From Ceratorhiza oryzae-sativae (lineage: Eukaryota > Basidiomycota > Agaricomycetes > Cantharellales > Ceratobasidiaceae): 31,112 bases of DNA. Below the pieces are notes generated by a model. It saw only the letters and a list, made by a program, of their open reading frames with translations. It made no database searches and had not been told where the DNA came from. Below are positions 1-9,785 of this stretch, piece after piece. The number at the start of each line of letters is the position of its first letter. Positions within the stretch are counted from its first letter, which is position 1. The stretch covers positions 1 through 31,112 of the forward strand of contig JARWMV010000167.1 in the NCBI GenBank assembly GCA_030998015.1, in the 5' to 3' direction. Made by a program: the position numbers and the translations under genes.

Positions 1-1738
1 TGGCATGTCTCCCTTGAAGCTTCACTGCTTCGACTTGACTCAAGATTGCTTTATTGAGGTCTGTGATATCTTGGGTTCCCTCAAAAAGGTGCATATATGC
101 CCGGCCTAGGTCGTAGAGGCAACTGGGTCTACGTGGATGATCGTCTGGAGTCATATCGGTTGCTTTTTGATACAACTGAATCGCCTTATTGATGTTGCTA
201 TAATCGCCAAATCGATCGAAGAGAAAGAAATGGGATGAAGCCAACTCGCATAAGCGCGATGGAAATTGTGGGTGGTCGTCCGGGATAAGTTCTACCGCCG
301 TTGAACGATGGGCGAGCGATTGATCGAGGTCTGAGACGACACCCAAGCGCTTGAAACGCAATTCGTACGCATCACCAAGGCCGGATGCGAGTAGATTCAC
401 TCGCTCCACCTGATTTCCAATCTCTAAATTCCACGCCTCAAGTAGGATTTCGATACAATCGTCAATATCCTTGATATTCTCGGAGAATACGAACTTTTCT
501 TCCAGCGCCTCGGCGAGCTTTTGTGAGGTGATCAGTCGGAATGGATGTCGTTCTGTTAGGAGGGATAGTGCTGCCTGGTGACATGCGATAGACTCTTCGA
601 TATCAACGAGTCGATTGGTTCGCTTAAAGCGCGCACAATAGGCCGCGCCAAGGCTCCCCAAGCACATTGGTCGGTCACTGAGAGCACCAGTCTCCCATTC
701 CAAGGCCTGCTCAGCGTATTTGATCGATTCTGTGACCTCATGGATGGAATCAAAACGATCAAGCCGGAAGAGATGACAGGCACTCAAGTCAGTCAAAAAA
801 CTAGGCTCCTGTTTGTCCAGCTGTTGTGCGATTGTGACAGCGTGCTGCAGGTTTTCTGATGCGGTTTCAAGGTCGGACAGGCTACCCGTCCGCTCGTAGC
901 GCGCAATATAGGCATTCCCGAGACCATTGAAAAATTCAGGGTGCTCCGCTGCAGCTGGGATCGTCTGTAACAAGCAATCAATTGCCTCGTTCGCATTATT
1001 GAGATTTCCAAATCGTGCAAAACGAGCACCGTGTATGGTTCCTAAAGCTAGATAATATTGTGCGTTGAGAACAGGGTCATCAGAAGTATTGCACTGGATG
1101 GCTTGGAGTTGGTTTGTAAATGCGTCATTGAGATCCCGGATTTCACCCATGCGCTGGAAGCGCAGGAGCTGCACTTGAGCGAGGTTGTGATAGAACCAGG
1201 ATCTCATCACATTTTGGGGAGCACATAATGAGAGAGCGCGGCGAAGGAAAGTCTCCGCCTTGTCGAGTGCTGGTACACTATCCCGCATTCCGTAGGATTT
1301 TATCATCTCCGTTGCTGAAGAATTCAGCCAATCAAGTGCGCCTTGATAATTCTCGAGATTTAGCGCCGTACATCCACTAGATGTTTCACCGAATGTTCGA
1401 ACTAGCTCTGAGTTAGTGAGTGAATGTAAATCTCTAGCGCGAGGCATGCAGCAAGCAAGATATTTTTGGCTGATCCAATCCTGCAAATCTTGTTCTTCAG
1501 CAATAGAAAGAAACTCGGCGAGCGTCAACTTCAGTTCTTCTCTGTCGGTTTGTTCCGAGATTCGTTGAAAGAACTCCATTATTCGAGGGTTGCTCTCATT
1601 CTGTTCACTTGTCGCTTCGTCCCCTGAACTCGATCGGGTGGGACTATTCATAGTGTCGTCCGGGTTCATCTCAGCACTATTCGTATCCTGTAGTGGAGAG
1701 ACGAAGTTGTTAGCGAGAAATATGCTGTATGGATTCAT
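1..1738 (-). CDS. TPR-repeat protein, 5' part (runs off left edge)
   Basis: One frame stays open from the ATG at 1738 to the left edge, giving about 579 residues with no stop. From about residue 215 it is built of helical units roughly 45-50 residues apart with the consensus LGxAYxxRFxRxGxxxDLxxAI; examples are LGNAYIARYERTG, LGAAYCARFKRTN, LGDAYELRFKRLG and LGRAYMHLFEG. These are tetratricopeptide-like repeats. Such arrays are common in Rhizoctonia and other agaricomycetes, often with a C-terminal CHAT (caspase-like) domain; any such domain would lie outside the window, so this is inference. In-frame ATGs also occur at 1669 and 1579, and a CTACAG splice-acceptor-like site near 1688 means the true start could be at 1669 or in an upstream exon. 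The first ~50 residues are Ser/Asn-rich and not repeat-like. The substrate or partner cannot be told. Confidence 0.85.
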   Translation of the reverse strand, partial: MNPYSIFLANNFVSPLQDTNSAEMNPDDTMNSPTRSSSGDEATSEQNESNPRIMEFFQRISEQTDREELKLTLAEFLSIAEEQDLQDWISQKYLACCMPRARDLHSLTNSELVRTFGETSSGCTALNLENYQGALDWLNSSATEMIKSYGMRDSVPALDKAETFLRRALSLCAPQNVMRSWFYHNLAQVQLLRFQRMGEIRDLNDAFTNQLQAIQCNTSDDPVLNAQYYLALGTIHGARFARFGNLNNANEAIDCLLQTIPAAAEHPEFFNGLGNAYIARYERTGSLSDLETASENLQHAVTIAQQLDKQEPSFLTDLSACHLFRLDRFDSIHEVTESIKYAEQALEWETGALSDRPMCLGSLGAAYCARFKRTNRLVDIEESIACHQAALSLLTERHPFRLITSQKLAEALEEKFVFSENIKDIDDCIEILLEAWNLEIGNQVERVNLLASGLGDAYELRFKRLGVVSDLDQSLAHRSTAVELIPDDHPQFPSRLCELASSHFFLFDRFGDYSNINKAIQLYQKATDMTPDDHPRRPSCLYDLGRAYMHLFEGTQDITDLNKAILSQVEAVKLQGRHA

Positions 1739-3694
1739 GACCTGTCAATTGACAAATGAGATATTTAATTAATATTTTATCCCGAGTGTTCCCTACCTCA
1801 CAAGAACTTCGTATTCTGGAAAGTTGGACGAGGGTGCCAGTGTTTCAAAACTGGCAGCCATTGTGGCAAATTGGCCGAGCGCAGGGAACTGGGCCATTGA
1901 TTGCTGGAGTACCCACAGATTTTTATATCATGTAGATCGGTGCACCTTTTTTACTGTGATATGATCACTCATCACAACACGTGTCTCCGAATACCATCGA
2001 TGTGATGGGGCCGAACATTGTAGGTAGACTAGGATGCATTTAGCAGGCGCGAAAATTTGCCTCTGACGTGGATAGACGCTGGAGGTTTAAGTCTAGACGG
2101 GTTCCCTAAGTGAAGTATAGTGTGAGGAGCATAGCCAGGGCCATCAGGGCGGCAAGCACAGGAACGTTGGTGTCATGACACTCCTGGGCGGCCGGTGAAA
2201 TCTGGCGGCGGCTTACAACCCTTGAAGACACCCGTGGTTCAATGCCGGGCGCAAGCTACCATCACTCTTCCAGCTTCGAGGATGTCAATTCTTCGCCTGA
2301 TGAAATATGAACTTCATAGATTTCACCGGGAGCGGCGAAAGACGTTAGTGGGGTTGGGGTTGTTGCAGTCATCCCGAGCTCGTCCGTCCATCGTGCCTGA
2401 TTAAGCCTCCACTTTCAAGTTCTGCAACCTTAATCCTCAATGACGATGAGCTTGTGCGGTCCGTATCTCGCCTAACGAAGCTCCACCGTGTGGAGCGCAA
2501 GGTAGACCGCGATCGAATAAGATGTACCAGCCGAAGCGAGGTCGACTGCACGGATGATACTTAAGTTTTTATGCTTGATAATGAAGTCTGAGGCAACAGC
2601 CCTTGGTGATCGGACATAAGTCGCATGTATCGCATTTGACCAGACTGCCTCGATAGTTAACTCTACAGAATCCGATAAGTTCATTTGAAGACAGTCGGCC
2701 ACGTTTCCGATTCAAGCCATGGCACCTGGGGATCTCGGCCGTTCATAATATGGGATTAGGATCTTGGGATAAGCATATCGACATGATCTCATCTGAGTTG
2801 GATCTATATGCCGGCTTTTTATCTCAGCCGCCAATAACCTGAATTTGCGGGCCGTGTAATGTTAAGATGCGATTAGTGTATCTTAGACTCTAGCCCGTCC
2901 TGTATATCGACTGACGGATCTCGCGAGGTTACGTGAGGCTGAAACTGTAGGAGATGAACCCGCATAGTAATGTCCTGATTTGGACGAAGTCTGTGTTTCA
3001 TTTCGAGTATATGAGCAAAATTTCGACGCGTGCTCGAATAGTGACGACGCCCCAATACTGATACCGGCCGGTCATTGAGCCAAATTCGGCTGAGGCGATT
3101 TCCACGCCACCATGTGGTCACGTGTTGAGTTTGCCGACTTCACACATGCATCGTGGAATGCAATCCTCACTGGACTACCACTCCGTTATCAACTTCCGCC
3201 TTTGATTAAATGTTCAGGATTGTCTAGGAGCATCTATCATATAAGGCTCGCGCAAATCTCGTTTGTTGTGCATCAATCTATGCGGCTGGTTTCGGGTTAG
3301 CCCGCTGTTTACTTAGTATAAAACGGACAGCATGCCGAGTTTTCAAGAAGGTCACATGTTGTGTTTCTGCCCCCACTCGCTAAGCCAACGCGGCCTTATG
3401 CTTCACTCCAAGCCGAATCCGACTGTCAAGCTACGGTTCTAGTTCCTGTGACATTACCTTTATTTTGACTCTTCTTTTGCACTGTCAGATGAGAACTTCT
3501 GTCCCAGGCGCAAGCGGATGAGAATGAGCCAGCTAATCGAGTGCTTTAGGTGGCACACTTACCAATCCCAGTGCCTATGTAGCGAAACGGATGTCAAGTT
3601 TCGCTAAACCTCGAGCTATCGCTTTCCTCCTGATCAGGTGCTCGTAGATAAAGGCTCACTCTCACGTCTGAGTTGTACATATCTCATTTTCGAT
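1739..3694. other. Intergenic region, no supported gene
   Basis: This is the divergent intergenic region between the minus-strand TPR gene and the plus-strand zinc-finger gene. Open frames here are all under 85 codons. A stretch near 2240-2310 and a minus-strand 76-codon frame (2472-2702) have protein-like composition, but neither joins to anything recognisable. I see no paralogous zinc-finger exon here. It may hold decayed coding or transposon sequence. The promoters of both flanking genes must lie at its ends, but I cannot pick out a convincing core promoter. Confidence 0.4.
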
Positions 3695-5023
3695 ATGTCT
3701 AGCCCAGTTGAAGCACCCCATTCAGCGCTAAGCTGCTCATGTCAACGGAGCGGTTATGATTATAAAGAGTCCTACCAAAATCAAAATACACCAGAATCAT
3801 CCTCCCCTGCCCTTAGTGCTCGACTACCCGACATGCGAGAGTCTAACGTGAGTCTTATGGGCTCGTGAATGGGTACCGATTGGTCATAATTGAAGCATCA
3901 ATACTTTTACCGCAACAGGATGAGACATATTATCAAGCAAACCTTTTAGAACTCCTTGACTTATGGAAACAGAGAACTCGAGATTTGTGGTTTCGGCGAA
4001 ACGGGATCAACGCTCCACCTACTGAGGCTGGATATGACCACATGATTCCGGAGTTGCACAGGGCTAGCAATGCACAGAACTATTTTCGCGAGATTATCGC
4101 AAACAGGCACTCCAGTCAGAGGTAAGCTTCAGCCGTTGAATTTTCCCATCTGACACTAGATGTTCAGGGACAGCGGGGCCCTCAGGATAATCAACCTGAA
4201 CAGTTTTCCGGACACCCCAAGCCGAACTTCGCATACCCCATTCGATGTAACTGTTATTAATGGTGGGGCTACTGAGCCCGTGCAGGATGACGGGCATCTT
4301 TCTACAAATATCCTTCAGGGTTCGTCCGATGGCAGTGGAAACGGGGAATTTCCTCTTATCCAGGGCACCCCTCTCGTACATGTCCGTGAAAGAACGACAC
4401 AGCAGGCCATTTCGATCTCCGGAAAGATCGAGCCCGTGGCAGAAGTGCTGGCTGTGACGACACCAGAAGAGGGCGACCCTCGGCCGCTGACCTTACTTCG
4501 CAACGAGTTGCCTTCAAGCCATTGGGGGGGCGCATATCGAGGAATCATCCGTATTCAACGACCGGTAGGAGTAAGGTGGAATGAGCCGATTTGGTGAGCC
4601 TGAGCGCTCAACGTGGCATCGGCTAATCATCTTGAAGTAGCTGCACCTATATTAGCCCGATCACGGGAGATCAATGTCGCACGAGGGTCAAGCGTGGCCC
4701 CGACCTCGAACGACATTTGTATGTCAATCATTGGAATCATTAGCTTACTTAACTAATTGTCGTCCCGAGTTCAGGCGGACAGTTCATGTGAGGCAGGAGG
4801 TACGGCCTACTCTAGATTACATCCCGATCACACCTGACCAGGCTTGCCCCATTCGTGTTAGGCACAAGCTGTATCAGACGGTGTGATTCCACGAGGCTCC
4901 GCCAAACTGCTGCCGTCAGAATGGAAAGCCGGTAATAGATTGGATTTCGACTGCCCGTACTGCTCGATACGATTCACACGCGATGATGCCCGGAACAGAC
5001 ATGTTAAGGCGAAGCACTGCTAG
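3695..5023 (+). CDS. C2H2 zinc-finger protein, tandem copy A
   Basis: Six exons give an open frame of 347 aa: 3695-3847, 3919-4121, 4168-4593, 4641-4718, 4775-4854 and 4920-5023. All introns are GT-AG, 46-71 nt. Two zinc fingers sit at the C-terminus. Finger 1 (C262, C273, H286, H291) has an unusually wide C-X10-C spacing, then X12 and H-X4-H. Finger 2 (C325, C328, H341, H346) is the usual C-X2-C-X12-H-X4-H and begins CPYCSIRFTRDD; it ends the protein. Exon 3 carries a conserved core, WGGAYRGIIRIQRP followed by WNEPIW. Residues 1-51 are Ser/Gln-rich and look disordered. No other domain is recognised. The fingers suggest DNA or RNA binding in the nucleus, but the target is unknown. It is paired with copy B 3.05 kb downstream, which has the same intron positions and phases except for a small shift at the last intron. 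Confidence 0.8.
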
Positions 5024-6745
5024 CTTGGATATTTGAGGCTGGATTTGGCTTCGCCAAAAAGTAATTAGCGACGGTGTTGTTTTATTTCGAATCAGCATCT
5101 CGCGCTGCGGGACTGCGACGCGTGGGTGAGGCTTCGTCGAAAAGTGATACTTCTGCCCGGTATATTTACATATGGCCCGGTGGACATATGTAGTGAGCCG
5201 GATTTATGTGCAGATGGCAGCTTACAATGCGAAGCTGTTATACTGCCTAGATTCGTTGCATGCATGCGTACGTTTGGTTAGACCATATTACAATAGCAGA
5301 TAGCTCTCAGAACCTGTTTGGGCAGGCTTCTCGGTGGTTAATGACAGTTCGGTACTTTTGACTTGTTAGCCAAGCTCAGTTGAGTGGAGGGATTCGATCA
5401 ACCAGCGCACGCATATTCAATGTTCCGCCGCTGCTCCAGCGGCCGTTGAACCCTCGTATCGGAAGTACCATCGCTTCTCGTTGGCTCGTGTCCACTTTGC
5501 CTTGAGATATGTAAAATTTCAGACGGCACGCATTAACCCGATTCATCAATCTCTTCTTGAGGCACAGCCATTGAACGAGAGTGCAATTCGGCGTTGTGCC
5601 TGATTGGGCACGTGAGTAATGGGTGGATGCAGTGATGTAACATCGCTACGGTGGCAATGCCTCAGAAAGGCCTTATGGATCAAACACCCGTTTTAGAGGC
5701 AGAGCGGTGATTCAGCATCCCTAAACCTCCCCAGGGTTGCGAACCGATCGTCTCCTGGTTTATGCGCAATACAGTCGTTTCCTGTTCCTAATAGCGTCGG
5801 TCCCCCCGATTCCGATGCGGTAACCTCGGCAGAACACCTTGTGTGGTTATCGGTTTCTTAGGTCGTTATCTCCATGCTGGCAGCCTAATAGCAAATACTG
5901 ATCTTGCCTCCAGCGAAACGCAGCCCAGTTGAACAAAACCAAACATGATCTTATTGTTCAAGGGATGGTGGAGTACTATACTCAGAGAATCGCATGCCGC
6001 GGCAACTGAAATCAAAGCCATAAGGTTGCTATGTTAAACCGACAGGAGGAAAGCTGCTTAGCACTTGAAGAAGTGGTTGCTTAGTTAAACTATCGTTTCA
6101 CGGGACTGAGTGAGAATATGTTGAAGATGCTGTAATTGCTGTGCTATTACGGTGTAGATAAAGCAGCTTGTGTACACCGATTCAGGCGTACACGCGAGAA
6201 ACATCCGGCATGTGAATATATGCGAGCTACAGGTGCTGGAATATCGGCGGCCCGTGACCTCGTTCAGCATGCTAACTAGGCTTCGACGAAGGAGTGGTCA
6301 CCTTTAAACGCCAAACTTGTCATAAACTATTCTGAAAACGTTTTCACGCAATGATTTTAACCTAGATGCATTTGGTCTTGGAGAGCCCTCATTAGCGCAA
6401 TATTGTGGGAGGGCGTGGCACACTCTTGAGTGCATGAAATAATCATCCAAACCATTATGGGATAGACCCAGAATTCACTCAGAATAGTTCAAGATAGCTC
6501 TAGCGCTCCCGGGAAGCCGCTCCAATCAGCCCTCGTGCGCACCCCAAGCCTGGATCGAGATCCATCATCAACTAGAGAGGAGAAATGTAGCCGAACGACA
6601 GTCGATGAGTGATTCCTTATCGTATCGGTTTCGGTTCCCATTTAGTAAAATGACTTTTTGTCAAACCTCAGACTTGATGGGCCATTAGCCGACGGTGCAT
6701 AAAGACTCATCACCATAATCGAACCCCTTGTCTTCACTTTCCGCC
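5024..6745. other. Spacer between the two zinc-finger copies
   Basis: The first ~70 bases after copy A resemble the bases after copy B, so the duplicated unit reaches a little past the stop codon. Beyond that I find no long frame, no RNA gene and no third copy of the conserved exon-3 core. The promoter of copy B must lie at its right end. Confidence 0.4.
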
Positions 6746-8067
6746 ATGGCTTCCCACTGTGAACAGCTTAATTCACGCGTAAACCACGTCTCTAAAGCGT
6801 TTGCTCCTTACAGTTACGGATACGTGGACTTTGATTCACACCAGTATACATTACCATCGAGTTTTACTCATCACACTGCTCATTCACTCAACACAGCGGG
6901 ATTTAACGTGAGTTTAACTTCTTGGGGTGTATATGGCTGCTTGAAATGTGTAAAGTGTTAATCCTCGCACCCTTACAGGATGAGATATATGCGAAAGCGA
7001 ATCCTTCAGAGCCCTCTGGATTCGGGAAACAGCAAGCCTGCGACTTGCGGCTTGGACACAATGGAATTTACGTTCCATCTACCGAGCCAGGGTATCCACA
7101 TGTGATCCCGGGCTTAGGTACAGTTAACAACGCGCAATACCATCTTTGTGAGATTATTGAGAACCGTTATCCCGGTCCGAGGTAGGTTGGATGCTCGAAA
7201 TATTATTTCCCACCTGACCGAGGGTCTACAGAAAGAGCACCACCGTCAGCAGCTCGAACGGTTCCCCTTACTTCTTGAGGCCGCATTCTGCAAGTCCATT
7301 CCAGGGAACCCCCGGTGGTAGTCAGGATATTGGACAAATATCACATGAGCAACCTTCGAATATCGTGCCCCAGGACTCACCCGAGCACAATAAGAGTGAT
7401 GAGTATCCTCTTGATCGAGCTACGCCTTTAGTGTCTATACAAGGAAGGAAGACCCACCAGGGTACATCAATCTCTCGGAGGAACGAGCCCGCGGCAGAAG
7501 TGCTGGCCGTCACGATATCGGGAGAGCAGGGCCCGCGGCCGCTTACCTTACTTCGGAACAGGTCTCCGCCAAGGTATTGGGGAGGATCATACCGAGGAAT
7601 CATCCGCGTTCAACGACCAGAAGGAGTCAAGTGGAATGAGCCGATTTGGTGAGTTTAAGCGCTCAATGCGGCTTCGGCTAATCAACTTTGAGGTAGCTGC
7701 ACCTATGTTAGCCCCATAACGGGAATTCAATGTCGCACGAAGGTCAATCGTGGCCCCGACCTCGAACGACATTTGTATGTAGATCATTGCAACCACTAGC
7801 TTGTGTAACTAATTCCGAATTCAGGCGGACAGTTCATGTGAGACAGGAGGTATGGCCAAGGCTTGGTTGCAGTTTGAAATCTGATGCAGAGTGTCTCGTA
7901 TGTGTTAGGCACAAGCTGTATCGGACGGTGTGATTCCAAGATGCTTCGCCAGACTGCTGCCGCCCGAGTGGAGGGTCGGTGATAGAGTAGATTTCAACTG
8001 CCCGTACTGCTCGATACGATTCACACGCGATGATGCGAGGGACAGGCATGTCAAGAAGAAGCACTAA
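6746..8067 (+). CDS. C2H2 zinc-finger protein, tandem copy B
   Basis: Six exons give an open frame of 343 aa: 6746-6907, 6979-7181, 7232-7648, 7697-7774, 7825-7897 and 7969-8067. Exon 2 (203 nt), exon 4 (78 nt) and intron 1 (71 nt) have exactly the lengths seen in copy A. The start is the ATG in GCCATGG at 6746. Finger 1 uses C262, C273, H286 and H291, the same residue numbers as copy A. Finger 2 uses C322, C325, H338 and H343, so the final His is the last residue. The exon-3 core reads WGGSYRGIIRVQRP then WNEPIW. The last intron uses a canonical GTATGT donor a few bases before the aligned position of the copy A donor, and its acceptor lies 2 nt later; the frame is kept. The N-terminal 54 residues share almost nothing with copy A, while exon 3 and the fingers are strongly conserved. 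Confidence 0.8.
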
Positions 8068-8284
8068 GTGCCATCGTTTGATATTTAGGGATGAATCTAG
8101 TTGCGCGAGAGCTAATTAGTGACCAGGCTGCTGTAGCCCTGACTTGTACCGCTAGACGACGACATATTGGCTGTCTTCCCGCAAGCGAGCAAGCCTGGCA
8201 TGGAATTTCGGCTCTGTACCCGGCCAGATGTAAATCCTGTGTCTGTAGATCTGTGTTATTGGCCGAATGCTCATTAATCAATCC

Positions 8285-9543
8285 TAAGAGTATGAGAGAT
8301 TGCCGATAGACAGGAACTCTAACACTGCCCCACCCTCTCCTGGTAGCAACGGTGAAACGATTACCCAAGATTTCAGTTCAGGCAATGAATATGATCTCCG
8401 ATTTAGCAGGGTCTTGCCGATACACAGCAAGCATTGACGAACTATTCCTATCGTACGTTTAGACCTAAAAGGTCTGTAGATGTTACAACGATGGATTGTG
8501 ATTCCGAGCAAGGTGAACTGATAACAAATGTGAGAGACGGTCCGTTCGGGGGGGCTGCATGCCCCTCACACGCATTCAGCCTCCTCTGAGACATCGGCGG
8601 CTATGTTTTAGATAGACATTCCCGAGAGTGACGAATCGAGACATGAGAGGCCCGATAAATTGAATCTAAATTGGAAATTCGAGCGGGCCCGACTCACATG
8701 TGTATGTGGTCAGATCGGCTGAACCTGAGCTTCCTTCACCAGGCGTATCATGCAAAGGGCGCAATGTCTCGTTGAGCTTGGAGAAAGTTCGGATCAAGTC
8801 GGCTCATTACTCTGTCTTGACCATAGCGAGACCCATCGCATTCTCGGTTCGCAATCTAGCGGCGGTTAGGAACGTTCCCGGCCTCAAGCCGCCAAACAGC
8901 TCAGACAGCACCCGTCAGCTTCACGAGTCCTTTTGACGCGTAATCATCCTGACGTCAGGCTAACGCCGAAAGGGATTAAGGTTCATGGGGGGATTGCCTG
9001 TGATGAGCACGCTGCTCCTAGCCCGGCATGCAATTCTACATGCAGCCGTGAGCCTCTAGGCCTAGATCGAGGGGAGGGAGTTTATCCTGCATTTATCCGG
9101 TGTGTTGATGACGTCCCTCGGACCATATGCGAAGCGCAATTCCCTGTGGTAACGTCTGAGGGTCATATCCATTCCTTAAAGAGGAGGTTAAGATCGGCTG
9201 TCTGGTACAAGTCGGCCCGGCTGTGTATTTAGCACGTTGAACTTGTTTAAAAGACTCATCAAGCTTCCGCTAACACTATTTGCACTCGAAAACCTTGAAT
9301 ACGCGAACAAATGCTCTTTGCAGACCTAGGGCAGGCACATCTTACAGCCCTTCGACTCGTCTCAACCCTTTCAATACTGCAAAGGGAAAGTGCAAGAAGG
9401 TGATTACTGGAATGGACGAATTCGGTTGGGTCGGCAACCAATACTTTACGCCAATTATGATTAGTCTTTTTCAGGTCCACATGTATCGCACCAGAAGTTG
9501 TCCAGAGAATGCCATCCAACACGGAGCTTTGCCATCTGTTTAA
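8285..9543 (+). other. Coding-like exons of an unrecognised or decayed gene
   Basis: Several short open stretches on the plus strand have protein-like composition and lie next to plausible splice sites. They lie at about 8309-8437, 8473-8589 (includes MDCDSEQGELITNV), 8611-8712 (IDIPESDESRHERPD), 8748-8865 (MQRAQCLVELGESS), 8961-9232 (IKVHGGIACDEHAAPS) and 9280-9543. The last can be split by a GTGATT...TTTTCAG intron that keeps the frame. I could not join all the pieces into one frame. The stretch sits just after the zinc-finger pair but shows no convincing finger or exon-3 core. It may be a rapidly evolving gene, a pseudogene, or chance. It faces the 3' end of SEC31. Confidence 0.3.
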
Positions 9544-9785
9544 TCTGCCTCTATGCGCGCCCCTGGGGAGGGATGTAAGATCTTAGTCATAGCGCCTGAT
9601 TGGTCCATTTTGGGTCGACTCCGTGCTGGGAAACGGCTATTTTAGGGCGTGAGCCAAGATCTCTTCAACCAAACCGCCTCGATTCGGCCAATTAGAATAC
9701 TCCTTGGAATCACGCATTACGCAACTAAAAATCAAAAGAAGATCCTATACTTTTCTATTTACGTTCCAAATTTTGGCTTTCCAAT

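Noticed and set aside
556..1029. Short frames on both strands in the first kilobase
   Set aside because: They are shadows of the TPR gene, whose frame runs off the left edge.
8091..8309. A 72-codon frame directly after zinc-finger copy B
   Set aside because: Its start lies in the 3' flank shared by copies A and B, and the frame is not open after copy A.
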